DNA of 64,000 nt from Bugula neritina (Eukaryota > Bryozoa > Gymnolaemata > Cheilostomatida > Bugulidae): NCBI GenBank assembly GCA_964035545.1, contig OZ037769.1, positions 7,003,429 to 7,067,428 of the forward strand. Direction: 5' to 3'. The notes below the pieces were generated by a model. It did not search any database and was not told the DNA's origin. It saw nothing but the letters and a program-made list of their open reading frames with translations. This document shows positions 1-12,890 of the stretch, piece after piece (position 1 is the first letter of the stretch; each line of letters begins with the position of its first letter). The translations under genes and the position numbers were made by a program.

Positions 1-310
1 TGAGGTGACTGAGTATTTGTAAACACTCCTAACCCCAACTCCAGACTCAAAACTCCCCCAAAACAATGTGCGTAGTGACCACCAACTGGTGCTGTTTCAA
101 GCGATTTTAGTTATGTACAGGCAAGGAAAAGCGACATAATAATTATTGTGAAAAATTACAACCACTTTCTCATTCTAAGGGACAGCGAAATTGCTTATTG
201 AATAACTTTGCAGGTTTTCTCCTATTTTTCAAATAGAACTACGTATTGAAACATTAGTTCTGCATACAACTCTGCTAGAGAACTAATGACTGTTTATGTT
301 GAACTTTCAG

Positions 311-3300
311 TGTTCCAGAGAACGAAGGCAGAGTCAACGTAAGAGACAGAATCTCACAATTCACAGAAACCCAAACACAACACACCAGACTCAGTGGGAC
401 ACCCCCTTCATCTAGTCATGTGACCTCCGCCAGTAATATGCAGAGAAAGGTGAGTAATGGGTTGGGTTAGAATATCGCTAGCATAGTGAGTAGTAAAGTG
501 AATGAGTGAGTAGTACAGTGAGTAGTATAGTGAGTAGTAGAGTGAGTAGCACAGTGAGTAGTATAGTGAGTAGTATAGTGAGTAGTACAGTGAGTGAGCT
601 ACTCCCGATCAGTGATTGTCTGAGAGTGACCGACAGTTGCGAAGTTGAGGCTAAGAGTCACCCCAAACCAGTTAGTAGTTCAATGTAAGACCTACTTGGT
701 CAAACATTTAATTTTCCAAGAAATATTTGAGTGGACAGCATTGTAATGAATTACAACACTCAATCGTAGCCACTGTGTAAAGTTTAAGAAATTATTCCTT
801 TACTAAATAGGGCAGTGACCCAAATACAGGACACCACAGTCACGTAGAAGCAGGCCCACTACCTGTAGCCACCAAACCACATGTAGCACAACATCACTTA
901 CAAGAAAACACAAGGTGGGTTGGTACAAGTAATATTTTACACAATATATTATATTAAAGAACTTTAAATTGTGAATTATTAACACTTAATTCAGTAATTG
1001 AATAGTTTTAAATTGATGAGCTAAAAGTAAACTCAGTTCAAAGCGTGAACATTATGTAAAGTTAGTATGCTTCAGCATATTTATGTTAACATATATAGAA
1101 TGTACGTGTTATATTATATTGAGAATAGCATGCAATAAACTATACTAACTATACTCTATAGCACGCTAGGCAATAAGCATGCAATAGTATAACTAGCATG
1201 ACATATATTGTATAACACCATCACAGTACATGCTTAGGTGACAATTGTCTATATTATAGTGTAACTAGAAACTAGTATTAGTGTTGCACATGTCTATAAT
1301 TACTATGTTTATAATAACATAACATATATAATTGAAGTCAATAACATTTTAAATTAGTATACTGCATAATAGAGAAGTTATATCATATATACTAGATGTT
1401 AGAAGCTAGAGAATCCATCATTTGAACCATATTTTCAAAAAATACCGAACTTATGCATATAAAAACCAAATACAAGTCTAAATGGCTTTTCTCTGGATGA
1501 TATGCACATTAATAAGGTGCAGTAGAGGAGAAATTTCAATACCCCAAGTTTTTCTTAATTTTCTTGATAAATTATGGTGAAACTTCTGAGAATTTAATAT
1601 ACAAAGAGCTACATTTTCAAACTAGTCTACTGTGTGTAAAGCTAATACATTCATATCCACAATAACTCTGCAGGGGATCAGATGATTTTCCTGGTAATTC
1701 TTCAAAAGACTGGGAAGCGGAGAACTCCCCCTTACCACCAGTAGACTATGACAACAGGAAACAGGCTACAAGGATGAACACCTTGGAGTACTTAGACCAG
1801 GTGCCAAGAGAACAAGCCCTACTAAAAGGGGTGAGTGAGGTGACACCGTCATTAGAAGATAATAGTAGCAGCAGAATCATACTAGTCTATTGGGAAAAGT
1901 TGCTTCCCTTCGATAAAACACACAAAGAAATCAGTTAGAATAAAGAAAAGTTTAAAATGGACACATTTGCTTTAGTTTCACTCCATTTACTCATTATATA
2001 ATTATTATCTCATACGATGACTTGAAGCACAACAAATCTCACAGTGCATTTAATAACTTGTATAATATTTTTTGTTTTAGTTTGAAAAAGCAAAACCTGC
2101 AGCAAGGAACAAAAAGGTAAACAACTCTTGAGAATATATCTGCGAAGATAATGGTCTATACTTTATAGTCTATAGTACAGAGTGTCTATACTAAATAAGA
2201 TAGGGAAATAAACTCAAAGAGAGTGTCTAAAGTTAACATGTGGAATAATTTTGCAGCATAGAAACGACGTTTCTGTGAATTACAGGGTGTATCTCCACAG
2301 AACAGATTTCACAAGCCCAAGCACCTGAGGGACGAGCAGCTGCGACCTCAGAGCATGTTTGAACCGTCCCTCTACTCCAGTGACCTTGACCTGTCTAAAG
2401 AACTAGAGACAGAACAGCTGGCCTCTATTAACAACAGAACTGGACAGAAATACGCGTGAGTACTGAGTACTGCAGTGAAATGCAGACTAGAGTATAACAG
2501 ATTAATACGTCACGTAACTGTATATATACTTGACTGGCTGATGGAGAAATATTACTATCTTTTACAGAATTGACGACACGGCGTATGAGACACTCTCCAG
2601 GAAGAAGAAAATAGCTGGGCAAAGACTACCGTAAGTAAAAATTACACAAACAGTAGCATCAATAGAGAAGTAGGGTTTTGAGAGAACAAAATAAATGGAA
2701 GGGAAAATTGTTAGTTGTGAATGTGTATGGTAAGAGTTTCTAACTCTTATAAGGCTGTCCACATTTCACGCCTTAGCTTTGTGTGACTTTCACGCAGTTT
2801 CTGTATTCTGATGTGATTTCTTTAGAATCGGTGAAGTAGATGAACAAACAGAGAGCAACTTTTTGAAGTGTGAGTATACACTGTGTTATTTATTATACAG
2901 TAGAGTAATGTAATATTATACAGTATAGTAATATAATATTATACAGTATAGTAATGTAATATTATACAGTATAGTAATGTAATGTCATACAGTAGAGTAA
3001 TGTAATATTATATAGTATAGTAATGTAATATTATACAGTAGAGTAATGTAATATTATACAGTATAGTCATGTAATATTATACAGTATAGTAATGTAATGT
3101 CATACAGTATAGTAATGTAAAGTTATACAGTATAGTAATGTAATATTATACAGTATAATAATGTAATATTATACAGTATATTAATGTAATATTATACAGT
3201 ATAGTAATGTAATATTATACAGTATAGTAATGTAATATTACACAGTATAGTAATGTAATATTATACAGTATAGTAATGTAATGTCATACAGTAGAGTAAT

Positions 3301-3651
3301 GTAATATTATACAGTATAGTAATGTAATGTCATACAGTAGAGTAATGTAATATTATACAGTATAGTAATGTAATATTACACAGTATAGTAATGTAATATT
3401 ATACAGTATAGTAATGTAATATTATACAGTATAGTAATGTACTATTATACAATATAGCAATGTAATGCCATACAGTATAGTAATGTAACAACAAATATCA
3501 ACTAGTAAAGTAGCCTAGCTTCATCATCAGTGTGAAACTATTGACAGCATTAAAGAGGAACATCAAACTGAGACAAGCCAAGCAGCAGAAGAATGTTGAT
3601 AGGACGGATGCAGGAGGATTTCAAGATAGACTGGGAGATGTAGTATTCTAG
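311..3651 (+). CDS. 3' part of an unrecognised multi-exon gene (runs in from the left edge)
   Basis: I do not recognise this protein. Predicted exons are 311-449, 599-684 (weak acceptor inside a repeat), 1674-1830, 2081-2116, 2286-2455, 2568-2630, 2826-2869 and 3548-3651, ending in TAG. All joins keep frame: for instance the AT left by 599-684 plus the first G of the next exon makes ATG. The visible C-terminal part is hydrophilic, rich in Lys, Arg, Gln and Ser, with no signal peptide, membrane segment or Cys cluster. It ends in a basic, Gln-rich stretch (KLRQAKQQKNVDRTDAGGF) that could be helical. The start codon and N-terminus lie left of the window. It converges with ASH2L on the other strand. 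Confidence 0.55.
480..600 (+). repeat. Short tandem repeat built on GTGAGTAGTAYA
   Basis: About nine imperfect copies of a 10-12 base unit, GTGAGTAGTA(T/C)A. The array lies 30 bases downstream of the splice donor GTGAGTAATGG at 450 and resembles that donor. It ends at the proposed acceptor of the next exon. Confidence 0.7.
2880..3486 (+). repeat. 23-bp minisatellite in the last intron of the left gene
   Basis: About 25 tandem copies of a roughly 23 base unit, TATAGTAATGTAATATTATACAG with small variants (GTCATACAG, AGAGTAATG). It fills nearly the whole intron between exons 2826-2869 and 3548-3651. Each unit ends in an acceptor-like ACAG and contains a donor-like AATGTAAT. Confidence 0.9.
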
Positions 3652-4447
3652 ACCAGCACACGGTTAGGCAGAATTCCTAGGAATATAAGCAGGGAACCAA
3701 GGCTACCCGACTACGACCAGGAATATAGAGGGCAGGAAATGAAATGCATATCATATTCAAGTTGAAACCTCAATGAGTCACCATGTTGGACATGTGTAGT
3801 ATCCCAGCGTCACATTTTGCCAATTATAGAATTAATTGTGAGTTTTTGTGAGTTTATAATCACATTAAAACTATGTTTCTTTAATTTTACTTACAGTATA
3901 TTACATCACACCACAATACTCAGACACTGTAGTGTTATAACATTACCAGTATGCAAGTATAATTATATACTTCATCATATCCTATTGCTACATTATTATT
4001 AATACATGTATATTTATTCATATTGCACAACACTATTTTGTGTGTTTATATATTTTCTTATAATCTAGTCTCATAACACTGCTGTGAAATTCCTTCAAAT
4101 ACATCTGTTATAATTAGTTTAGCTACAGTTTATTTACAATACATCTATCAAATGAAAATCATGCTGCTATGCTGTGAAACATATCAAAGGGTTTGCTTGA
4201 TGTAATTCTATATCTGGAATAGTGAAAGCTTAGTTAGGCTGTCACCTTTCTCTAACCTTGACCCCTAACTACCTTCAGTGAGCATAGCTATCTTCTACCA
4301 CATACAATCGCATACAACACGTTCCCCAACACACTTATGCAAACACACTAGCAGGCTCTCACACTCTTGCACATACATACGTATGATCTTATGATGAAAA
4401 TACTACTATTGTGCCTGAAGACATGATTAGAATCCTGTTAGACTTAC
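3652..4447. other. Intergenic stretch between converging genes; no exon seen
   Basis: AT-rich sequence after the stop of the left gene and before the last recognised ASH2L exon. I searched the minus strand for the missing C-terminal ASH2L SPRY segments and found none, and no other coding signal on either strand. Confidence 0.5.
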
Positions 4448-7400
4448 TTTGTCCTTATAAGATGGAGGAATGAGACGGTCAGTCTCCGCGGGGGTTGGCA
4501 GGTGGATGTAAAACCCAACTATGTCCCCCTTCTTGTACCCCTCCTCAGCAAAATGCTTGCCTCGACTTTCGTGGAACTTTGTACCCTTCAGTGACCTCCA
4601 AGAGTACCCAAACTTGTCATAACCTAGAGGTGCTTGCAGGTTTCCTAGCAACAGAGAAACATATACAGGAATAAATTACACTCGCCCAACCACTACCTGT
4701 GATAAAAAACATTGTTCCATCAAAAACAAGTGTACTATCAAAATCAGTACTAATGCAAATAATAACTTTACATTAACCGTTTCCTTAGAATATCAATCAG
4801 AAGTTGGTAGAGATATGTATATCTGCCGCAGGTAGAATATAGAATGAATTTTCTAGGAGAGCAGAATATGCAAGTGAGCAATGCTCTAGAGTGCATTTAA
4901 TGTGAGCTAGTAGATTCTACGGGTAACAATATCGGAACAAAAGCTTTTACAAGTTTTACCAGTAAGGGCTTCATTGCCGAAAATTTAGTATTCGGTTTAG
5001 TAGCTCCAACCTGCAAGCACTGACTTATTGAATGCATAATGGAAAAATATATTATTGCACTTAGGTAACTGCATAACATAATTTAAGAAATTAGGAGACA
5101 CCACATTTAACTTCTCTACTTGGCATCACAAGTTGAGTGAGTTATAGTCACGGTCTACTTGTATTACTGTAAACTGGGAGAGGAGTGTTAACAGGGGTTA
5201 CCTAAATGTTGAGACCAGCCAATCCTAGTAGCTGAGTCTACAGGCATGTCGTCTATATTCACTTCAAAATACCAGCTGCCTCTGTTCACCCCTACAACAT
5301 AATCACAGGCAGTAAGTCAGGAAACATGCAGGACTATTTCTGGGATAACTCCTAAATTGTAATTCCTTACGTATATTTCGAACCCTTGCCCTCAATTGAC
5401 TTGCTAGCTTCGCTGACTGCACTGATAAACAAGCACTATTGCTGACGAGATGCCGTCTAACAAGTTTATTAGTCGACGACAGTTGATGCTTTCAGTTCTG
5501 GTGTTTGCATAATTTTCAAAGCAAAAAGTACATTTGAAGATGAGTCATATTTATGCGGCACTAGTTGCTTTAATATTCACTTTTTCTATTCAGTATATGA
5601 TTGATTTGTAAAGGCACTTTTTATTTTAGTAAATTATTACACTAGAACATAGTTGAATCTAATCACCATCAATTTGAGTCTCAACTAAACCTGGTGACCA
5701 GAAGTAGCAGTGAAGAAGTTGCGGTATACTACTGTAGATCATAGCTGAGTCATTGTCTACATCGGGGCTGCCTAACAGGCAGCCCCAAGGCCAAATGCAG
5801 CCCTAAGCCTACATTTATGTGGCCCTCAAAGGTATGAAAAATAAAATTCTTTTACACACATATATGAATTAGAGTGGAAAAACTATCTTTTAAATTTCTT
5901 ATTAATATACATGCTAAAAAACATGCAGCCTGCAGTAACTATTGGGACTTCATTGTGTAATGATTCATAGGAATTTGGAATAAAGTAGTTTGAAAAATAC
6001 TGATGCTATTGCTCCCAGACCAAGCTAAATTTTTCAATGAGGCCCTCGCCAAGGAATGTTGCACTTCAGTGGCCTTCGCTCTGGAAAGGTTGGACACCCC
6101 TGATGTATTTGTCATAAGAAAACTTTTAAATGTTATTGTTGATACTCTGATAGCAAATATTCCAACTACTAACTAGTAGGTACATTGAAGATTGGTATTA
6201 GTAAGTGGGTTGAGTTATTTCATTCACAGCCTGCATCTTCGGAAGATGCCAATAACTAGTCTGTTTGTTAAACATCAAAGAGTATTAAGCAATAATAACC
6301 AGCATATATATAAGTTTTCTTCTGTGACCACTACTCTGTTCTAACTGGTAGCAAAGACTATAAACCTAAACCAATGTGCAAGTATGGCAACATTCTGCTT
6401 GGATAGACAACTCCGAAGACGTGAGAGAGCTGTAGCTAAAAAAGGTCTGTATATTTTCCTATCAACTATGTTTAGCTTAAAACACCGGCAAGGCAACTCC
6501 ATCTTATCAGATATATCTGAGAATTACAATTTAAAGGCCTGGCCTCACGCTCGTGAGAATCACACGAAATCGTCTGTTTGACACGAAAATACAAACGTAC
6601 GATCAAATTTGAAAGAATTCAAACGAAATCGTCTTCGTTGGGTGCACCCAAAGAAAATAATAGACGAAAAATCGCAATTAACAATAAGCACCATTTGATT
6701 GGTCAATAGAATTTTAACAACAGTAACTATTTCATTTCTACCACGTTTCTCTGTTTGGCAATTTTCTGCTGTTTGTATCTTGTGCAAGACTCATTCACGG
6801 ACTATTTATTATGTGGTTCGTTCGACGAGTGTGTGGCTGGTCATAACGAGAGGATAACTCACGAAAATCGTCACACGAGTTTCGTGTAATTCTCACGAGC
6901 GTGAGGCCAGGCCTTAAAACTAAAACCGTACGTAATGAGATTACAAAACAATATTTTAATAATATACTACGTCACCAAGTGATCACCTAATCACCACGTA
7001 GCAACTAGTCACCATATGACACATTGCGTCATTTTTTCATATCTTGTTTAGAAAATTTCATCAACTGGCAATAGAGTTGAGTTGGTATAAACACTACAGA
7101 ACTTCTTAGAGTCGAGTGAACACCCACCCAGACAGACAGACGAGTGATATACTATCTTACCATGAGTGGCCCGCACCAACGAGTAACCCTTGTCACCGAC
7201 CACAGACATCCTGTCCTCACTGATCTTCAGCTGACTCGCTAGAAACAGGAAATAGACGACTTGCAGCAGATAGGATACACAGCAGCGCATTTGAATATTA
7301 TAAGAGTGTCAAGACCTGATGGGTCGGTGTGAAGATTTGGTTTTTAAATTTAAAATTTCAAGCAAGCTCCATAATTAGGTTATGCATTGTATGATTGTAG

Positions 7401-10400
7401 CAGCTAGGAACAGCATGGAATTTAAATCAACAATAGTTACTATTATTTTTATAGAAATTCAAAGTAAACTCAAGATGTGTGCACAAAATTTATTATAAAA
7501 CACAAGTGTTTAGGCACACAGCCCTTAAACAGTCTGTAGATATTAGCCAAGATATCCGTAGCTACATATTTTAATAATGCATAAATTCAACATGTCAGGG
7601 ATTATTTAATACATATTAGTGCTAGTGCTAGTGTTTTGAAGAAACTACAGTTTACTATCACATGGCAACTTTTCCCATCATTCAATACTCTAAGTACAAG
7701 AGAGACAATGTGTAATGCATAGTACCTCTGTCTTGCACAGCCAACATTACATGGTTACATATAAAAAGGCGGTAGAATCGTGCTGGGACCATCATTGGTT
7801 TATTCAGCTGAGATTCCATTGATTCTTCAAAGGCCTGTCTGCCAGGTGTGTGGGGGTCAGACTCAACTAGGATGTACCTGTAGCCGTCTTTGTTGTATGG
7901 GTGGTCTAGGGGCATACCACTGGGTACAAACCTACTTGTAGCCAGGGGGTCTCTGCCAATACAAAGAACAAGGTCGCTAGCTGCAGGTCACCATGAATCA
8001 CACAACATCAATACGATTCAGTCTCACAAGTTTCAAGTGAAACAAAGTGTAAGTTGTGAACGCATCGCTAGCCATTACAAATGTTTATATAGGCAAATAA
8101 TCTTATTGTGAAAAAGATACTAGACAGCAGGAATATGATCCTTTGTCCAAAGTAAAGATTGCATGACGTATTCATTTAATCAAAGCCTCTTACACATAAA
8201 ATGGAATAGAAAACATTAGAGTATAACTATCACAGTATAACTATCACAGTAAAACTATCACAGTAAAACTATCACAGTATGATTGTCACATTGACAGTCA
8301 CTTAGCAAGCAACTCTTAACCAGATGTAACACAGCAGGGAGTGTGATGAGCCTAATTAGTGGTCAGTGAGAGAAGATGCACCAACTATTCATGCAGCAAG
8401 ACAAGCAGCTGGAATCAAACATACACATCACCCATATTGATGTACATTCACTCATTAGACTTAGGTGAGATGCACTCACGATGGGATGCGGGAAGGGGCG
8501 CTAATCATCACAGACTGCCTAAATGCTGATTTACAAAATTCTTAAAAAGTGTAAACGGAGGGTTCAAAATATTGGAGCTACGTTCTCATGTCAAGTGAGC
8601 ATGCAACTCCAAAAATAAAAATCAATGTAGAGATGAACATAAAATTATATAACATAGCTAGCAACATGGAGCTACCTGACTGTTTCATGACACCTGCAAA
8701 TGTATCAAATGTAATGTTAGCATATAATAGAACATGCATTCCTTTGTTATCACAATAACAAAAAGGTGTGATTAACACATTAATAAATATAATACTGTTA
8801 GCACAGGAGTTTGAAATCAGGTTAGATCAGGCATGCCCAAATGTTTTGAACTATGGGCTAAAATCTGACGCCTAAAGAAGGCCACAAAATATACTTTAAA
8901 ACAATTAGGAGAGTAATGAATTGATGGTCGATAACAGAATTCATCAACCCTCTAGTAATATTGAGTAAAGTCCCAGGAAAAAGGAATCCAAAACATGGAT
9001 TTAAATTCTATATACAACTACAATTCATTGAGCGTGAAAGGTTACACTCCTGGGTGGGCAACTACTTGGGCACCCCTGCTTTAAATTATATTACAAAACT
9101 CCAGCAACTTGAAAGGTCAAGGTGAAAAGTGTCACTCACTTGCTACGAGATTTGCCAACAGGGGGCGTCAACTCAGACTGTTTCTCATTAACTGCTTTTC
9201 TCTTACTAACTCTGCTAGGGGGAGGCTGTGCTTGCATGTCGGCAAGCTTAAAGTCCTTGTAGTTGGGGCCAATCACAGAGAGGTCCTAAAGAGAAACTCT
9301 GTTCATATTACACAATACACATTACATATAACTTATACTATTAAATACACATTACACAATATCAATATAACCTATACTATTTAATTCATATTATACAATA
9401 TACATATAACTTATACTATTAAATACATATTACACAATATACATATATCTTATACCATTCAACTCCTATTATACAATATACATATAACTTATACTATCTA
9501 ACTAATATTACACAATATACATATACATTTATTTTTCACTAGCGCAAAAAATAAGAAGAAAATAAAAGCCCTAATTAGATAGGAAATGGAAAAAAATGCA
9601 CCTTATTTCTCAGAATATAGCACTTATTTCTCAGACTATAATAGTACCTTATTTCTCCAACTATAATAGTACCTTATTTCTCAGACTATAATACCACCAT
9701 ATTTCTCAGACTATAATAGTACCTTATTTCTCAGACTATAATAGTACCTTATTTCTCAGACTATAGCACGGGTCTGAAGCCAACTCTTCGATGTGTAAGA
9801 AAAGCTCAGACTCCTTAGACATGGTCTTCATAACTGTGTTGTGCCACGCCGTCTTGGTTTTCCTGGGGGTGGCGGTGAGGGACTCCCAGTGTTTGTCAAT
9901 AAACGGTACAATGTCCTAAAATAGTGACTTCTCATAGAAATACAGTGCACCTCATGGATCCCTTTCACATGAAATTCCATGTCATGAGGAGGGCTTGGGC
10001 TCTGTTTTGTGGCTTATGTATGTGTGTATAGAGACAGAATGGTCAAATTTAACAGATCCATGAGTTAAATCTGGTATTCTACTTTGTCACAAATTGAGGT
10101 TTTGGACCCATAGCTTAGTGAGATACGGAGGGAGCACTGCAGTTAGGAAACCTGTTTCATCAACTGGAGTTGTCTGCCATACATGCCATGAGAATGAGAA
10201 ATCTGCCACAAAAGGCTAGCATTGTGGAATCACACAAACACGTCAATTTGATCATTATTATGAAAATGGCCACAATAAGCTTCCCCTGACTATTGTTGGC
10301 CATGAAAGTAACTGTTATGCATACATCTGTTACCGGATATTACAACCCAGACAGCTGAATATTTAGTGCCAGCCTAAAACAGTCTTTACTGGCTTTATTA

Positions 10401-11435
10401 CAGTCACACAAATGATTCCTATTACTGCATAAACTTCAACAAAATGACAAAAATAAACACTAAGCATAGTTATTATAATGGCAACAAGATGTGAAGAAAG
10501 ATAACTCTAAGTTGTAAGAGAAGACAACACCAAGTGTAATTAATCTTGTGGAACTATAGTTCAAACTTTACCTTGTCCTTGGAGAAAAGCCTTTTCTCAG
10601 GGTACAGAATGGAAAGATTTGCTACAGCTGTTAGGCACATCTGTGTGAAGGCTGCAAAACACAAGCTAAACACTTCAACCGCCTGTAACTGTTGGAACTC
10701 ATAACAATAAGAGTGCAGAAGGAATAATTTTTAGAAATCAAATTGAAAACTTTGACTGTTGCTACATAGAGTGGTGGTGATAAATGCATAATGAGAAAGA
10801 AGTGCAGATTGTGTTAGCAAACTTACTAGCTGGTTTCTTCATGAAGCTCTCAATACCAGAGGGATGGCAGTTCTTACAGACAAAGGCATAACTTGTCATG
10901 CAGGCCAGACAACTCCTAAACAAGATAAACTGACAGAGTGAGACCTTACAACTTTGAATGATATTTTTACACACATATAAGCACAAGTTAACTCATCAGC
11001 AGATTGTCAGTTTATAACTCATAGTATAGAAGTGAATATACCCGAGGTAACAGCTGACACATCTCTCATGGAACCATCCATTACATAGACCACACTGTAG
11101 CTCTACCTTCTCTGGATTCCTTGGTTTACCACTAGAATGATTGGAGAATACTAAGTGTGACTATCAGATATGACAACTAGATTTGCATTGTATTACATAA
11201 TTTTTGTCACATCTAGATTAAAAAAAATCGACCTACAACAATTGCACAGAGTTGACATTCAAAATAAACTAGTGTTTTCAAAGTTTGACAAAAGATAGAG
11301 AATTGTGTACTTTCTCTACAACTGGACTATACAGCAGTCACATATCTTATATATATAATATAATACACACACGTATATAAGAGACTTTGCCTTAACTTAC
11401 CAATAACAAGTGGGATTAGTTGTGGTCTTTTCCAT
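4448..11435 (-). CDS. ASH2L: ASH2L homologue, COMPASS/MLL H3K4 methyltransferase core subunit (C-terminal exons missing)
   Basis: ASH2L is the nuclear WRAD-module subunit that, with RBBP5, activates SET1/MLL enzymes. Predicted exons in gene order: 11435-11401, 11131-11042, 10915-10827, 10651-10572, 9915-9748, 9285-9140, 7952-7726, 7238-7161, 5291-5202, 4644-4448, totalling 1200 bases (400 aa) in continuous frame. The start is the ATG at 11435. The N-terminal zinc-finger/winged-helix region has the expected [18 protein letters not shown] and CKNCH cysteines. A linker ([12 protein letters not shown]) is followed by the SPRY domain, with [35 protein letters not shown] and [10 protein letters not shown]. 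The model stops after YKDK, at the point where about 110 residues of SPRY and the DPY30-binding helix should follow. The donor of exon 5 lies in a repeat and is the least certain join. Confidence 0.93.
5762..6103. mobile_element. Short hAT-like nonautonomous element, copy 1 (ASH2L intron)
   Basis: About 340 bases ending in GGTTGGACACCCCTGA, whose reverse complement resembles the left end CGGGGCTGCCTAAC. The interior matches the copy at 51072-51380 (shared blocks such as TTTATGTGGCCCTCAAAGG and GACTTCATTGTGTAATGATT). No coding capacity. The hAT assignment rests on the CAGGGGTGTCCAAC-type ends; an 8-base target duplication is not clear. Confidence 0.6.
6535..6913. mobile_element. TTAA-flanked MITE with 34-bp terminal inverted repeats
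   Basis: The left end at 6536 (GGCCTGGCCTCACGCTCGTG and 14 more bases) and the reverse complement of the right end match over 34 bases with one mismatch. TTAA flanks both sides (6531-6534 and 6914-6917). The 379-base interior is noncoding and rich in CG-containing ACGA/TCGT words. It lies in ASH2L intron 8. TTAA suggests a piggyBac-type insertion, but a TWA target (PIF/Harbinger) is also possible given the GGCC ends. Confidence 0.8.
8220..8290. repeat. 16-bp tandem repeat (AACTATCACAGTATAA type)
   Basis: Four to five copies of a 15-16 base unit containing AACTATCACAGTA, inside an ASH2L intron. Confidence 0.7.
8828..9078. mobile_element. hAT-like MITE with CAGG(G/C)(G/A)TGCCCAA ends
   Basis: The left end CAGGCATGCCCAA and the reverse complement of the right end, CAGGGGTGCCCAAG, form terminal inverted repeats about 250 bases apart. 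The flanks GGTTAGAT and CTTTAAAT could be a decayed 8-base target duplication (5 of 8). No coding capacity. Confidence 0.6.
9300..9525. repeat. AT-rich minisatellite of about 40-50 bp units
   Basis: Four to five imperfect units containing ATTACACAATATACATATAA and CTTATACTATT, in the ASH2L intron between exons 9285-9140 and 9915-9748. Confidence 0.75.
9597..9768 (-). repeat. About 25-bp minisatellite spanning an ASH2L exon end and splice donor
   Basis: Six to seven copies of a unit that reads on the minus strand TATAGTCTGAGAAATAAGGT followed by ACTAT. The copy at 9768-9748 forms the predicted exon 5 end (AGAAATAAG, then GTACTA). Most other units repeat both an acceptor-like TATAG and the same donor, so several equivalent splice choices exist. 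Confidence 0.75.
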
Positions 11436-11949
11436 GCTTTAAAAAGTAAATTAAATATTGAGCTAAAATATTAGGAAAAGAGATATTGCTCTAAACATAA
11501 AATAATAAGCAGTGGTAGGGCAGTACAAATTGTTCAAGGTAGTCAAACCTTCTTAGGTCTTGTTACAGTTATTAGAATAACAGTCCCTGTTTACTCATAA
11601 AATTTAAAAACCAATTATTAGTTAATTTTATTGTGTATTAAATGAATAGATATAAAAAATGTAGATTAAGTAATGGAAAGATCTTTTTACCTATTGAACA
11701 AAACATACCGCTTTATTAAAATGCAAGGATATATATTTAGAAACTTGCAAGAAAACATCTAGAAAAATAAAAATTGAATGACAATAAAACCATCAAACTA
11801 CATGAGCACAGATATCGGCATCTTAAAATAAACTCAATTAAAGTGAATGATAACTAAAAGTGCTCATATTGATTATCTAGCAATAGAGAAACTCCAACAT
11901 GTTGCAACAACAAAGGACCATCTGCATGAATGAATACATGTATTCTTTC

Positions 11950-12620
11950 TGATCTGATTACAGAAAGTATTTGGTGCCAATAAATCTAAAAGGCTACCTA
12001 GCTGGAGTACCAGATGTCAACCCTATTCTACTTCTAGTATTAATAATCTCTCAGGTAAGACTCTTTGCAGATTACACCAACCAGCCTATCTCAGATGACC
12101 AAGACACAGTAGAGGAATGGAGCATCAAAACCCAATATGGAGTTTAATATCAAAAATAATAGGATTCGAATTCTTGATAAGCGAGATTTGCTATTACATC
12201 ACACACTAAATAAAACAGTGATAAAACAAATAAGTAAATTCAACATACTTCTCAGCGACCTTATAATATAAGCCTAAGTTTGACCATCATATTAAGAATA
12301 ACATATCACAAGAAAACCGATAATGATCAAAAGGGCTCTGCATTATGCAACAGCAAAAGCAAGACCTATAGCCTGCACGTCCACGTTCCTTCCTCACTTG
12401 GGCTATGCATCTGCTACACAAAACTCATATATCACAAAAGAAGTAATTACCATTAAAGAAGTAAAAACATGGATAAGAAAAGCTATAGCTAAAATCGAGC
12501 GAAAGAAATACCAGGGCACATTGTTGATATAAAACAAGAACTTAAGGGCCAAAACTTCTTTCGAGGATACTCCAAAATGAAGAAAATTATCCAGCACTTG
12601 AAAGTGTATGATGGTCTAAT
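11950..12620 (+). pseudogene. Decayed non-LTR (LINE) reverse transcriptase fragment
   Basis: Translation in shifting frames gives GVPDVNPILLLVLIISQ then VRLFADYTNQ, matching the usual GVPQGSVLGP..LF..YINDL and LFADDT region of LINE reverse transcriptases, with the catalytic FADD decayed to FADY. About 250 bases on, from 12323, RPIACTSTFLPHLGYAS continues to ITKEVITIKEV, like the RPHLEYAS.VW.P..KKDI..IEKVQ segment of CR1/jockey-type elements. Stops and frameshifts interrupt it, so it is dead. The clade cannot be fixed by eye. Confidence 0.7.
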
Positions 12621-12890
12621 GTAAAATTACTCTCAACTATGGTTCAGGAACTTTAAAAAATAATGACACTCAATACCATGGTAGCTTTTATTTTGAACAA
12701 TCAGACACCTTAAAAGAAAACCATTCTCACAAGACAAACTTCAACACAGACTCAACCTAGCACAGACAGGTCAAGTGAACACAACTGCTAAACAACCACT
12801 CACTGTAATCAATTTATGGACCATTGTATTTAACCATAAACATATGATGCACATCCCTCCCATTATCTAATAATCGAATCCGCAAATATT

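Noticed and set aside
2880-3486. CRISPR-like array
   Set aside because: The 23-base units follow one another without spacers, so this is a minisatellite in an animal intron.
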